Counted from the stretch's first letter, positions 1 through 10,311 are shown. The stretch is 39,785 bases of DNA from Candidatus Iainarchaeum sp. (GCA_017610305.1 JAFCCJ010000004.1:1-39785), one strand, 5' to 3'. The notes: a model not told the origin generated them from the sequence alone. Program-made: numbers and translations.

Positions 1-1
1 A

Positions 2-292
2 TTTGCGACTAATGTGGCTGAAGATGAATCCATCAGGATGACAACAAAGATTATTGTCCGGGGTCGGGAAGAGGGCAAATGCTCTGTTAAGTTCAAGATT
101 GAGAAGGTTGAAACCTTGGGTGAGGTTGATGATCTTGCGGCTTTCATGGTTTCGATGCTGCAGGGCCAGGAAATGGTATGCCTTTTGGACACAGGAAATG
201 TCTCTGAAATAAAAAACCTGGATTTTGACCAAATTATTGACAACTGCTCAGGTAGCCTTGTGGACACAATGAATGCAATCAGTGGCGTGTAA
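2..292 (+). CDS. Hypothetical protein, probably 5'-truncated by the window edge
   Basis: Frame stays open upstream of the GTG at 14 to the window edge; no recognised family. Confidence 0.5.
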   Translation, partial: FATNVAEDESIRMTTKIIVRGREEGKCSVKFKIEKVETLGEVDDLAAFMVSMLQGQEMVCLLDTGNVSEIKNLDFDQIIDNCSGSLVDTMNAISGV

Positions 293-394
293 TTAAAGTA
301 GAATCGTTCTGTTTTCCTTTTTTCTTACTAATAATTCGCCTTTTTCCTAAGCAAGAGGATATGTTTAAATAGAACAACAACGAATTATAAATGT

Positions 395-1630
395 ATGAAG
401 AAAGGCTATTTGTTAATTATCGCTCTGTTTGCATCCAGCATTTTTTTAGCAGGCTGTAATGGCCCTGCTACTCCCTTAGGGGATGAAACAGGCTGGACGT
501 CGGGAGGTGTCAATGATGTCGTTAATGCAAACAACCAATTTGCGTTGGATCTTTATTCCGAATTCAGGGACAATCCTGGAAATGTTTTCTTCTCCCCGTG
601 GAGCATTTCAACCGCAGTTACAATGACTTATGAAGGTGCAAAAGGCCAAACAGCTGATGAGATTAAAGATGTTTTCCACTTTTCAGATAATGATGCTGTG
701 CGTAGGCCTTCCTTTGCGCGGGTGCAGAATAAAATAAATGCCGCCCAGAGCGAATACCTGCTCCGTTCGGCAAACGCATTATGGGCAGAACAAACATATC
801 CTTTTTTGGAAGAATATACTGATTTGGTTGAGAAATATTATTCTGCCAGAGTGGAAAATATGGATTTTATTAATGATCCGGAAGGATCTACTGAAACCAT
901 AAATATCTGGGTTGAAAATCAAACAAATAACAAGATTCAGGATTTGCTTCCTCAGGGAGTTATCAACTCAGATACTGGATTGGTGCTTACAAATGCGATT
1001 TATTTCAAGGGAACCTGGGTTAATGAATTTGATAAAGCAGATACAAAAGAAGGGGACTTTTATATCGCGCCAAATAATACAGTTAGTGCTGAGATGATGA
1101 ATCTTTCAGATGAAGAATTTAATTATGCGGAGAACGACGAGCTCCAGATTTTGGAACTCCCCTACAAGGGCGAGAATCTCTCAATGCTGGTTCTTTTGCC
1201 AAGAGGAAATGATATAATTTCTCTGGAAAATTCCCTTACTGCCGAAAAATTATCTGAATTAAGAAATGAGATGGTGATGCAGGAAGTTATTATTGCGCTT
1301 CCTAAATTCAAAGTTGAAACCAAATATTCTATGCGTCAGACTCTTAAGGACATGGGTATGCCGACAGCATTTAAAGAAGGGGGAGCTGATTTCTCAGGAA
1401 TGGACGGCACAAGAAATCTTTTCATAAGCAATGTTATCCACCAGGCATTTGTTGAGGTTAATGAGGAGGGGACAGAGGCGGCGGCGGCAACAGCTGTTGT
1501 TATGGAAATACTATCATCTGGCCCTATGACTATTTTCAATGCCGACCATCCATTCATCTTCATAATCCAGGAGAAGGAAACCAGAAATATCTTATTCTTA
1601 GGAAGGGTTTCTGATCCGACAAAGCAGTGA
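395..1630 (+). CDS. Serpin-family protease inhibitor, predicted lipoprotein
   Basis: Lipobox-like N-terminus (FLAGC); serpin hallmarks NVFFSPWSIS, TNAIYFKGTW, hinge VNEEGTEAAAATAVV, NADHPFIFII, FLGRVSDP. Confidence 0.95.
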   Translation: MKKGYLLIIALFASSIFLAGCNGPATPLGDETGWTSGGVNDVVNANNQFALDLYSEFRDNPGNVFFSPWSISTAVTMTYEGAKGQTADEIKDVFHFSDNDAVRRPSFARVQNKINAAQSEYLLRSANALWAEQTYPFLEEYTDLVEKYYSARVENMDFINDPEGSTETINIWVENQTNNKIQDLLPQGVINSDTGLVLTNAIYFKGTWVNEFDKADTKEGDFYIAPNNTVSAEMMNLSDEEFNYAENDELQILELPYKGENLSMLVLLPRGNDIISLENSLTAEKLSELRNEMVMQEVIIALPKFKVETKYSMRQTLKDMGMPTAFKEGGADFSGMDGTRNLFISNVIHQAFVEVNEEGTEAAAATAVVMEILSSGPMTIFNADHPFIFIIQEKETRNILFLGRVSDPTKQ

Positions 1631-1672
1631 AAACTGGCCCTGATTTATCAACCAAATTTTAATATACAAGTT

Positions 1673-4450
1673 ATGCCTATAATTCTACAAATGAGAAAGA
1701 TATTTGCATTGATTTTGGTTCTTGCCCTGCTTTTCGGATGCTTTGAGCCGCCGGCCCCGAACAATAATGGGGGGGTAATTTTTCCGCCTGAAAAGGCGAA
1801 ATGGACAATAATGGTCTACCTCGATTCCGACAACAACCTTGAGCCCGCGGCAGTAATGGATATTGATGAGATGGAGCTGGCGGGCTCGGACGACAATGTA
1901 ATGATAGTAATACAATGGGACAGGGCAGAGGGTTATGATGAAAGCAATGGTGACTGGACAGGAACAAAAAGGTTCCTGATTAAAAAAGACAGCCAGGAGA
2001 GCATTGTGGCATCCCAAGAAATCATGGACCTGGGTGAGGTTGACATGGCCAATCCAGAATCTCTTGCGGGTTTCATAAAATGGGGCATGGAGAATTACCC
2101 TGCGGAGAGATACGCGCTTTTCCTCTGGGATCACGGCGGGGGCTGGACTTCACATTCACAGGATGAAGATAATGGCACTGAGGCAAACCTCCTTGTAACC
2201 AAAGAGGCATTTGAGCTAGCTGAGCTTGGTGAGGGCAAGAGAAAACTTGATTTGCTCATGTTTGACCAGTGCCTGATGGGGCAGATAGATGTTGCCTATG
2301 CGATTGCCCCTTATGCCAAAGTGCTTGTGGCCTCTGAAGATGTCATCCCTTTTTTCAGCATAAATTACAACGACTTCCTCATGAAACTTAAAGACAATCC
2401 GGGTATGGATGACAAGGAATTTGCAGGAGTAATTGTAAACAGCTATGCCGATTTCTATACGAATGATGTTCCTAATCCCTACACTACTCTTACGGCAATT
2501 GACCTCGCTAAGATGGGCAGCATAAACCAGGCATTCAGCAGATTTACCCTCAGCCTGAAAGCCAACCTGCAACAGCACTGGCCGGAGATAGGCAAGAGCC
2601 TTTTCTTTTCCGAATCCTTTGCAACACCTGAGGGAATAGCTGTTGTTAAAGCATTTAGTGTCAACGATTTGGCAGATTTTGCTGACATTGTCAGGCAGAA
2701 AATAGATTCCCAAGAATTGGAACAGTCTGCACAGGCTTTAAAGTTGGCAATTGAGGATGCGATTGTTGCAGAATATCACGGTTCTGAGCACCCTTATGCA
2801 ACAGGCCTGACAATGTATTTTCCTGAGGATGAGATACTTTACAATGAGCACTATCCGCAGCTTTCGGAATTCGGGAAAAATTCGGGCTGGGATGAGTTCA
2901 TCAGGAATTACATTGCACTTGAGAACACAGACACAATTGCGCCTGAGGCAAAAATCAATGAAGTTTCCTCGACTACTGCTAACTTCAACAACCCGGTTGA
3001 GATTTCAGGGGAGGTTAGGGGAAACAACATTGTTGAGGTTTATAGGGTTATGGGAACAATTCAGGGAGACAATATCTTACTTTTCAGTTCATGGCCTTTA
3101 GAGTATACGACAAAGACATATGAGGGGGATAGAAGATTGCCGGATTTTGTTGACGGAACAAACCCCATAATATATGCCTGGGCCACAAGCGGCAGGATAC
3201 TTACAAACGGGACAGACACAACAATAGCTCCTATTCAGTCATTTGGAAACAGCACTTTTTTCTATTCTTCCCGGGGCGAATACCTTGTGGCAGGCGAGCA
3301 GCAGCCTTTCGATGCACTTCTCATATTTGACCTAAGGCATGGTGAACTTTTAGGTGCGTTGCAGGTCGTGCAGATGGGTGAGGGATCAACAATGAAGGAA
3401 TTCATTCCGCAGTCTGGTGATATGTTCACACCATACCTTGAAACATACAACACAAATACTGGCGAGTATGGTTTTGCTAAGGCAGACCCTATCTCACTTG
3501 GGGAAGGGGGCATATGGGTGGATTTTTCGCTTGTGCCTGATGGGAAATATGTTATTGGAATTTTTGTGCAGGATGTTACAGGAAATACAGGCATAATTAT
3601 GAGTGTCATTGACGTTGAGGACCAGAAGGCAAATGACTTCTCAGTCACGGAAGACAAAATTGTGGGAAAGTGGATTGAAGAAGGGGTTGTGCTTGAGATT
3701 AATGAGGACGACAGCTGCAAAACTATTGCCGGTGTGAACGAAAAGCCCTGTACTTACTGGTTCAGAAACAACGGTCTGCCCCTGCTCAGCCTTTTCTCTA
3801 GTGCTGATGAAACAATGTTCATACATTTCGTTGTTGCAGAGGCAAATCAGGATTTTATTGTGCTTGCGGAAGCGCTCGATGGCGAAAGGCACACTTTTTA
3901 CAGGGAAGGAATCGAACCGCCCCATTCAGGTGGCACAATTGACCTTGCCCTGGTAGGAAAATGGGAAAACCAAGTGAGCAGTATTGAGTTCAAACAAGAC
4001 GGTGATTATATTTGGACCCTTGCAGAAACATCAGAAACAGGAACATTTGAGGCCTCAAATGGCACACTTTCAATGGCAAGTGGTGGCAAAACAACTAATT
4101 ATGCCTATAATATTTCTGGCGGGGCCCTTACAATTACGGATTCTGGGGGAAGTTCACTTGTTTACGCCAAATCTACAGGGATTGTTGTGCCCCCGCAGGG
4201 AAATTCCATTGTCGGCAGCTGGTATAATGCAGGGTTTGATGATACTGTAAACTTCAGGGAAGATGGCACATACACCTCCCATGTTTCCGGCACCCTTTTC
4301 ACAAGGGGAACTTACCGGGTTGAAGGCAATAGCCTTACAATTTCCAGCGCATACGGCATATTCTATTACACCTTCCAGATTAGCGGCAACGCACTTACCC
4401 TTTACGATCAGTTCTATGGCACCACCGTAACTTATGTACGAGCTGGTTAG
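1673..4450 (+). CDS. Clostripain-like (C11) cysteine protease, lipoprotein, with C-terminal lipocalin-like repeats
   Basis: Lipobox LLFGC; WTIMVYLDSDNNLE, YALFLWDHGGGW, LLMFDQCLMG (His/Cys of clan CD C11); three C-terminal G-K/S-W...F/I..DG/DD..Y/C repeats. Confidence 0.85.
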   Translation: MPIILQMRKIFALILVLALLFGCFEPPAPNNNGGVIFPPEKAKWTIMVYLDSDNNLEPAAVMDIDEMELAGSDDNVMIVIQWDRAEGYDESNGDWTGTKRFLIKKDSQESIVASQEIMDLGEVDMANPESLAGFIKWGMENYPAERYALFLWDHGGGWTSHSQDEDNGTEANLLVTKEAFELAELGEGKRKLDLLMFDQCLMGQIDVAYAIAPYAKVLVASEDVIPFFSINYNDFLMKLKDNPGMDDKEFAGVIVNSYADFYTNDVPNPYTTLTAIDLAKMGSINQAFSRFTLSLKANLQQHWPEIGKSLFFSESFATPEGIAVVKAFSVNDLADFADIVRQKIDSQELEQSAQALKLAIEDAIVAEYHGSEHPYATGLTMYFPEDEILYNEHYPQLSEFGKNSGWDEFIRNYIALENTDTIAPEAKINEVSSTTANFNNPVEISGEVRGNNIVEVYRVMGTIQGDNILLFSSWPLEYTTKTYEGDRRLPDFVDGTNPIIYAWATSGRILTNGTDTTIAPIQSFGNSTFFYSSRGEYLVAGEQQPFDALLIFDLRHGELLGALQVVQMGEGSTMKEFIPQSGDMFTPYLETYNTNTGEYGFAKADPISLGEGGIWVDFSLVPDGKYVIGIFVQDVTGNTGIIMSVIDVEDQKANDFSVTEDKIVGKWIEEGVVLEINEDDSCKTIAGVNEKPCTYWFRNNGLPLLSLFSSADETMFIHFVVAEANQDFIVLAEALDGERHTFYREGIEPPHSGGTIDLALVGKWENQVSSIEFKQDGDYIWTLAETSETGTFEASNGTLSMASGGKTTNYAYNISGGALTITDSGGSSLVYAKSTGIVVPPQGNSIVGSWYNAGFDDTVNFREDGTYTSHVSGTLFTRGTYRVEGNSLTISSAYGIFYYTFQISGNALTLYDQFYGTTVTYVRAG

Positions 4451-4535
4451 ATTAAGCCTTAAACCACTTCAATATGCTCCGAAATTCCTTGTCCAATAAA
4501 AACCAATAAAAAACCATTCCAACGAATTTCTTAGT

Positions 4536-4982
4536 ATGGAAACAAAAAAATCAGGAAACACAATACTTGTTAGGCTGGATAAGGGTGATGAACTTGTATC
4601 ATCGCTGGAAAAAGCCTGTGAGGGGAATGGGGTTGAGGGAGGCATGGTTTTCGGTCTTGGTGCATTGAGCTCAATGAAAATCATCACTGCCGCCAGCACC
4701 AATAAACTCGCGCCTGAATTCGAGGAAATAAAGGGCCCGATAGAAATCGCCTCCGCAATGGGAAATGTCTCAAAAAAAGAGGGCAAAATATTTGTCCATC
4801 TGCATGCCTCCTTGGGTTTGATGAGGGATGTTGATTCCGGAAATTCTGAGCCGCAATCCTACAACACTCATATCTCGGAGGGGATTATATCCCTAACAGG
4901 GGAATTTTTCATAATTCCTTCAGGAAAACTGGAAAGGAAACTGAATAAGGAAACGGATATGTTTATATGGGATTTGAAGTAG
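4536..4982 (+). CDS. PPC/DUF296 domain (AT-hook-associated fold) protein
   Basis: RLDKGDELVSSLEKACEGNGVEGGMVFGLGALSS...HLHASLG...HISEGIISLTGEFFI pattern typical of DUF296. Confidence 0.8.
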   Translation: METKKSGNTILVRLDKGDELVSSLEKACEGNGVEGGMVFGLGALSSMKIITAASTNKLAPEFEEIKGPIEIASAMGNVSKKEGKIFVHLHASLGLMRDVDSGNSEPQSYNTHISEGIISLTGEFFIIPSGKLERKLNKETDMFIWDLK

Positions 4983-4997
4983 AATTGGTGAGATACT

Positions 4998-5747
4998 ATG
5001 CCTGTTGATTTAATTTTAATTTTTGGAAGCATTTTCCTTGTAAGTATTGTATCGATAGTAGGAATACTGCTCCTTAGTTTAAAGGAAAATTTGCTGAATA
5101 AAATTCTGCTTTATCTGGTCAGCTTTTCTGCGGGTGCTTTGCTTGGCGATGCTTTCATCCATCTTCTTCCACACACCGTCGAGCATATGGGTTTTGGACT
5201 GGAGGTTTCCCTTCTGGTGCTCTCAGGAATAGTCCTTTTCTTTTTCATTGAAAAGGTAATCAAATGGCACCATTGCCACGGAATTCCTGGCGGAAAGTGT
5301 GAACACACCTTCACCTACATGAATCTTATAGGTGATGCCGTCCACAACTTCATTGACGGGATGATAGTTGCCGGAAGTTATATGGTAAGCGTTCCATTGG
5401 GGATTGCGACAACCCTGGCGGTACTTTTCCACGAAATTCCCCAGGAGATTGGGGATTTCGGGGTTTTAATTCACGGGGGCTTTTCAAAGAAAAAAGCCAT
5501 TGTATTGAACTTTGTCGTTGCCCTTACCGCATTTTTGGGGGGAGTAGTTGCTATTGTTGCCAGCGGCATAATCGGGGGATTTGAAATGTACCTTCTCCCA
5601 TTTACCGCGGGGGGGTTTATTTACATCGCCGCCTCTGACCTCATCCCGGAACTGCACAAGGATACCAGCTTGAAGAAAGGGGTTTTCCTAGTGCTTTATT
5701 TTATTTTGGGAATTGCTTTCATGGCTCTCCTTCTTTCCGTGGAATGA
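4998..5747 (+). CDS. ZIP family metal transporter
   Basis: Multiple TM segments; GDAVHNFIDGMIVAGSY and LFHEIPQEIGDFGVLIHGG ZIP signatures. Confidence 0.93.
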   Translation: MPVDLILIFGSIFLVSIVSIVGILLLSLKENLLNKILLYLVSFSAGALLGDAFIHLLPHTVEHMGFGLEVSLLVLSGIVLFFFIEKVIKWHHCHGIPGGKCEHTFTYMNLIGDAVHNFIDGMIVAGSYMVSVPLGIATTLAVLFHEIPQEIGDFGVLIHGGFSKKKAIVLNFVVALTAFLGGVVAIVASGIIGGFEMYLLPFTAGGFIYIAASDLIPELHKDTSLKKGVFLVLYFILGIAFMALLLSVE

Positions 5748-5798
5748 TAAAAACTAAAATTTATTAACCCTTTACAACATCCAATTATAGGTGATTTT

Positions 5799-6320
5799 AT
5801 GGATATGGAACTTGTGAAAAGGATTGAAGCCGCGCTTTTTATGAGCCCGGGTAAAATTACCCTTAAAGAACTGATGAAAAACACAAAAGGAAATGTTGCT
5901 TCTGTGAGGATAGCGCTTAACCAATTGGTAAATGAATACCATTCAAGGGATTCCGCCCTGGAAATAAAGGAGGATGAGGGCGGCTATAGGATGGCAATAA
6001 GGGAAGAATATGCTAAAGATGTTGACCATTTGGCGGTTTCCCCGGCAATCCATAAGGGAATCCTCAAGACCCTTGCATTTATCTCCTATAAGCAGCCGGT
6101 AAAGCAGTCGGAGGTAATTAATTTTCGCAACAGCAAGGCATATGACCATATTAAGGTCCTGAAGGAAAAGGGATTTATCCGGAAGGAAAAGACAGGAATT
6201 ACCTACAACATTTATACCACAAAAAAATTCCACCAGCATTTCAGCGCAAAAAAGGGTTCTGCCGGGGAAGATATGCGAAGTATTGAGGAAAAACCGGAAA
6301 CTATTTCAGGCGAAATTTAA
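5799..6320 (+). CDS. scpB: Segregation and condensation protein B homologue
   Basis: RIEAALFMSPGKITLKEL...LKTLAFISYKQPVKQSEVINFRNSKAYDHIKVLKEKGFI wHTH organisation of ScpB. Confidence 0.8.
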   Translation: MDMELVKRIEAALFMSPGKITLKELMKNTKGNVASVRIALNQLVNEYHSRDSALEIKEDEGGYRMAIREEYAKDVDHLAVSPAIHKGILKTLAFISYKQPVKQSEVINFRNSKAYDHIKVLKEKGFIRKEKTGITYNIYTTKKFHQHFSAKKGSAGEDMRSIEEKPETISGEI

Positions 6321-6774
6321 TTTCAACTATCCCGTTATTCAGGGAAATTTTTATCCCTTTGGATTTAACCGGCCTGTCAACCGCAATTCTTTTGTAAAAG
6401 CGGACTTTTCCCTCAGTTAAAATTTCAATATCATTTCCATCAACATTTACCTTCAAATCTTTCTTTTCCACCCCTGGCATTTCAGCAGTGACACTAAGAT
6501 CATCCTCCGAATAAATCAAATCAACAAGCGGTTCACGTGCCTTAAGCACAGCAGGCTTCTTTTTCTTTTTTGTAATATTCCCGAATTCCTGCATTTTGGG
6601 ATTGCCCTCAGAATCAAGCCTTATTGAAAAGCCCATTATTGCCGGCTTCCCCCTAAGGTTTTCCTCCTCGGACTCAAACAGGGCATCCATTAATTCATCC
6701 ATCATATCCTCAAGCTTTTCAAAGTCAAAGGGCAAATCCTCCAAATCCTTTCTTTTTTTCCACTTGCTCATCAT
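6301..6774 (-). CDS. Hsp20/alpha-crystallin-like small heat shock protein
   Basis: PLVDLIYSEDDLSVTAEMPGVEKKDLKVNVDGNDIEI... archaeal Hsp20 core; C-terminus overlaps scpB 3' end. Confidence 0.8.
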   Translation of the reverse strand: MMSKWKKRKDLEDLPFDFEKLEDMMDELMDALFESEEENLRGKPAIMGFSIRLDSEGNPKMQEFGNITKKKKKPAVLKAREPLVDLIYSEDDLSVTAEMPGVEKKDLKVNVDGNDIEILTEGKVRFYKRIAVDRPVKSKGIKISLNNGIVEIKFRLK

Positions 6775-6779
6775 AACAC

Positions 6780-7430
6780 CTAAATCAATTTCTGCTGGAA
6801 CCGCTCATCCAGCAATCGTTGGGAAGTTATCCATGCCTTCCTTGCAAAATGCGGCAGCTTATCATTCTCCGCAATGAATTTTTTTATGAAATTAATTGTA
6901 ATCTCATCATGAGAATAACCAGAACCGATATCTCCATAAATCTTTGCCAGGTTTTTAATCTCCCTATCCCTTTCAACCTTTGCAATGATTGAAGCCGCGG
7001 CAACAATCGGATAATTCAAGTCAGCCTTATGCTCTGCCCTGATGACAACATCAAAAGAAAGATATTTTCTCATCCTGTCCGCAAATGCATGGCTGATTAC
7101 ATCAGGGCTGTCCACAAAAACAACCGAAGGTTTCTCCTTTAAATTGTTCAAAAGCCTTGCAACCCTCATTGCCTCAATTTCATTCAGGCTTTTCCTGTCC
7201 ATAAGCCTGTCCAATTCCTCAACATCAACCTTCTCAACGCCAAATTCATTGACAATGCATTTCAATTCCTTGAATTTGGTCTGCCTTTGTGCGGGGGAAA
7301 GTAATTTGCTGTCCTTAACCCCTATGTTGGAAAGCTTTTCCTCCTCCCTAAAATCAATAGTGGTTATGGCAAGAACCATTGGACCCAAACAAGGGCCCCT
7401 TCCAGCCTCATCAACCCCAGCAATCAACAT
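6780..7430 (-). CDS. rnhB: Ribonuclease HII
   Basis: MLIAGVDEAGRGPCLGPMVLA and GSGYSHD motifs. Confidence 0.95.
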   Translation of the reverse strand: MLIAGVDEAGRGPCLGPMVLAITTIDFREEEKLSNIGVKDSKLLSPAQRQTKFKELKCIVNEFGVEKVDVEELDRLMDRKSLNEIEAMRVARLLNNLKEKPSVVFVDSPDVISHAFADRMRKYLSFDVVIRAEHKADLNYPIVAAASIIAKVERDREIKNLAKIYGDIGSGYSHDEITINFIKKFIAENDKLPHFARKAWITSQRLLDERFQQKLI

Positions 7431-7489
7431 TTGAATCGTATAAATTAGAGCATTAGCATTAATAAACTTAATTTGCTTCTGCGAATTTC

Positions 7490-7774
7490 CTATCTTAACT
7501 GAACAATCAGCCTATTGATGCGGTCAATCTCTTTATTGCATCCGTCACACTGGCTAACTGCATCAAGGCAGAGCTTTTTGTTGTCAAAGGCGTCATTAAT
7601 TTCATCAACCGAAGCATCCTCTTTTCTCAGGGTGTTGTATTGATCCAAAAAGAAGCTGTAAAGGTCATTAACTGCCTCTTTTGCAATTGCCTGGTGCTCG
7701 TCCCTCGCACCTAAATAGCGCCTTCCTGAGCAGAGTTTGCAGTTCTTCCTTGCCTCATCAATTAATGCTTCCAT
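7490..7774 (-). CDS. Small Cys-containing hypothetical protein
   Basis: MEALIDEARKNCKLCSGRRYLGARDEHQ..., two C-x2-C pairs; start chosen at 7774, internal to the longer ORF in the track. Confidence 0.5.
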   Translation of the reverse strand: MEALIDEARKNCKLCSGRRYLGARDEHQAIAKEAVNDLYSFFLDQYNTLRKEDASVDEINDAFDNKKLCLDAVSQCDGCNKEIDRINRLIVQLR

Positions 7775-7874
7775 AATTAAGGGATTGATGGAAATGTTTA
7801 AATAGAAAATCATTCCGAAAAACCAGAAACAGGGAAAAGATAATTTTATATAGTAAGTAATACTTCTATAATTC

Positions 7875-8696
7875 ATGGAAGATGAGATGTCAGGGGGAAG
7901 TTCTGGATTCCCTAGCAAATCGCAGAAAGACCTGATTATTTTGGCATTAATTGTAATCGGGGCGGTTACTGTACTGGCAGTTATTATTTTTGCTATTACT
8001 TTGTTTGTGGATTTTGATATGCTCCCTGTGGAAAATCCCATGAATATGCTGATTATCGGTTCAACATCCCAGGAAGTAATTAATGTTCTGGATAATAATG
8101 ATGATTTGCTGGATTACAGGATTAAAACAGCGGAATCACTTGACAGGAATCCTGGTGAGCAATTGAAAGAATATGATGTTGTAATGCTTGACCAATCTGA
8201 ACAGGTAAGCAAGGAAATTTCCCGCCAGCTTGGGGAAGCCCTCGCAGATTACGTTAACGGTGGCGGGAACTTAATTGTAGTTAAGAATTCAGGAATAAGG
8301 AGGCCTGGCGCAAATGATATCCTTGGCTGGGAAGCCAGCATGGAAGATCTTGTTCCCGTTAGGTGCGATTTGCAGCTTGACAACCGCCCTGTTTGTGATG
8401 AGGCATCAAAGATAACTGTAAGAGGCAGAATTTTGAGAAAGGATGAAAGCCATCCAATTATGGAGGGCATTGAGCAAGCGCCTGCGGGCCCATATTCGGT
8501 TCTGCATCTTTCTACATTTGATGTAGGCCAGGGGGACAATTACAAGGAAATTGCATATATGGAAGATTCGGCAACAGCAAAAACATATCCTGCAATAGTG
8601 GAGAGAACCTCCCTATTGGGAAAAAGCATCTACTTCAACTACAACCCTGGTAAAACAAGGGGAATTCTCGAGAATACGCTTGAGTATTTGCGCTAA
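7875..8696 (+). CDS. Single-TM membrane-anchored protein with glutamine-amidotransferase/ThuA-like fold
   Basis: N-terminal TM helix followed by MNMLIIGSTSQEVINVL..YDVVMLDQ..LADYVNGGGNLIVVKNSG..HPIMEGI. Confidence 0.55.
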   Translation: MEDEMSGGSSGFPSKSQKDLIILALIVIGAVTVLAVIIFAITLFVDFDMLPVENPMNMLIIGSTSQEVINVLDNNDDLLDYRIKTAESLDRNPGEQLKEYDVVMLDQSEQVSKEISRQLGEALADYVNGGGNLIVVKNSGIRRPGANDILGWEASMEDLVPVRCDLQLDNRPVCDEASKITVRGRILRKDESHPIMEGIEQAPAGPYSVLHLSTFDVGQGDNYKEIAYMEDSATAKTYPAIVERTSLLGKSIYFNYNPGKTRGILENTLEYLR

Positions 8697-8724
8697 TTAA
8701 AAAAATAGAAAAAAAGTGGCTGCT

Positions 8725-9630
8725 TTACGCAACCACTTCAATATTCAATCTTTTCTTCAATTCCCTATATCTATTCCGAATGGTGACCTCAGTCACTCCT
8801 GCAACATTAGCAACCTCTTTCTGGGTTCTCCTTTCCCCTTTCAAAAGGCCTGCAATGTAAACCGCTGCAGCCGCAACACCTGTAGGGCCCCTTCCTGAAA
8901 TAAGGCCGTTTCCGATTGCTTCCTCGAGGATTTTTCTTCCCTCTTCCTGGACCTCTCCTGAGAGATTCAGTTCTGAAGCAAACCTAGGAATATAGTGAAT
9001 AGGGTTGGTGAGTGGAACATCTAACTTAAGCTCCCTAACCAGGAACCTGTAAGTTCTTCCAATCTCCTTCTTTGTAAGGCCTGAAGCCTCTGCCATCTCA
9101 TTCAAAGTTCTGGGAACATTATAGGTCCTACAAACTGTGTAGAGAACTGCGGCAACAACTGCCTCAATCAACCTTCCCCTAATCAGGCCTTTCTTCACAG
9201 TCTTCCTGTAAAGAAGTGCCGCAGCCTCAATAAGCTGCTCAGGAATATTCAAGTATGAGGCAACCCTTCTAAGCTCGGTTAAAGCAATTGAAAGATTTCT
9301 CTGCATTGAGGAGCTAATTGAAGCCCTCTTATGCCACTTGATAAGCCTGTACATTTGGGCTCTGCTTTTTGAGGAAAGCTTATTTCCCCTCAAGTCAGTG
9401 CCTCTCCTGTCAATCATTGTGACAAGGCCTTTGTTGAGCTTAACATATTTCATTGGAGACCCGGTTCTAGCTCTTTCCTCCATCTGGTCAGAATCAAAAC
9501 TTCTCCATTCCTTGCCTAAATCTACGATATCCTCTGAAAGAACCAGTCCACATTGGTTGCAAACTATTTCTCCCTTCTCTTCATCCTTTGTAATTTTAGT
9601 ACTTTTACACTCAGGACATTCTGCGCTCAT
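8725..9630 (-). CDS. tfb: Transcription initiation factor IIB
   Basis: Zn ribbon CPECKSTKITKDEEKGEIVCNQCG; two cyclin repeats; C-terminal EVTIRNRYREL. Confidence 0.97.
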   Translation of the reverse strand: MSAECPECKSTKITKDEEKGEIVCNQCGLVLSEDIVDLGKEWRSFDSDQMEERARTGSPMKYVKLNKGLVTMIDRRGTDLRGNKLSSKSRAQMYRLIKWHKRASISSSMQRNLSIALTELRRVASYLNIPEQLIEAAALLYRKTVKKGLIRGRLIEAVVAAVLYTVCRTYNVPRTLNEMAEASGLTKKEIGRTYRFLVRELKLDVPLTNPIHYIPRFASELNLSGEVQEEGRKILEEAIGNGLISGRGPTGVAAAAVYIAGLLKGERRTQKEVANVAGVTEVTIRNRYRELKKRLNIEVVA

Positions 9631-9801
9631 TTCTCCACCACCTTCTTTTTTAAAAAAAGTTAAATTTTTTGCATTCAGATATCAAGCAATCAAACATGTA
9701 ATTGCATGAAAATAGCGAAAATGCATTAGAACTATATAAATAGCTGCGGGTGTTATATATAAAGCTTTTGCAAGCTCAAAAATTATGCGAGAATAAGGCG
9801 A

Positions 9802-10311
9802 TTATTGCTTCTTTTCTTCTTTGGAATCAGCTGTTTTTGCCGTTTTTTCGGCTTTTTTCTTCTTTTCTACCTTGTGCTTTTTTACCTTCTTTGTTTTTAC
9901 TTCTTCCTTAAATTCCTCAAAAACAGCATTAATATTGCCACTTTGCCCTGGCCTTGAGGTGACTCTTGCGGTTTTTTCCTCATTTCCAACCTTAACCCTG
10001 ATAATTGCCCCTTTTGTAAGGACATTTCTCCTTGTGTACTGCCTGTCGGCGTCATTGGCCAAAACATTTAGAATTTCGCCCTTAATCGCCTTATTGCTTT
10101 TTGGTTCGGTCAGGGTGGCAAATTTAACATATTGGAGCAATATCTTTGATTTTTTGCCCTGTCCCTTCTTTATCTTTCGGGTTTCCGCTTCAGCAATGGT
10201 TGTTGAGGCAAATCTCCCTCCCCTCCATGCCTTTCTCTTATCACTCCTTCGATGAGTAGTGAGAAGCCCGCCGGTGGGCTTTTTTCCGGATTTCATATGC
10301 CATTCTGTCAT
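9802..10311 (-). CDS. rps8e: 30S ribosomal protein S8e with Lys-rich C-terminal tail
   Basis: SGKKPTGGLLTTHRRSDKRKAWRGGRFA... NVLTKGAIIRVKVG ... ARVTSRPGQSGNINAV. Confidence 0.93.
   Translation of the reverse strand: MTEWHMKSGKKPTGGLLTTHRRSDKRKAWRGGRFASTTIAEAETRKIKKGQGKKSKILLQYVKFATLTEPKSNKAIKGEILNVLANDADRQYTRRNVLTKGAIIRVKVGNEEKTARVTSRPGQSGNINAVFEEFKEEVKTKKVKKHKVEKKKKAEKTAKTADSKEEKKQ

Noticed and set aside
6301-6320. scpB/hsp20 convergent overlap
   Set aside because: A 20-bp tail-to-tail overlap is ordinary in compact archaeal genomes.
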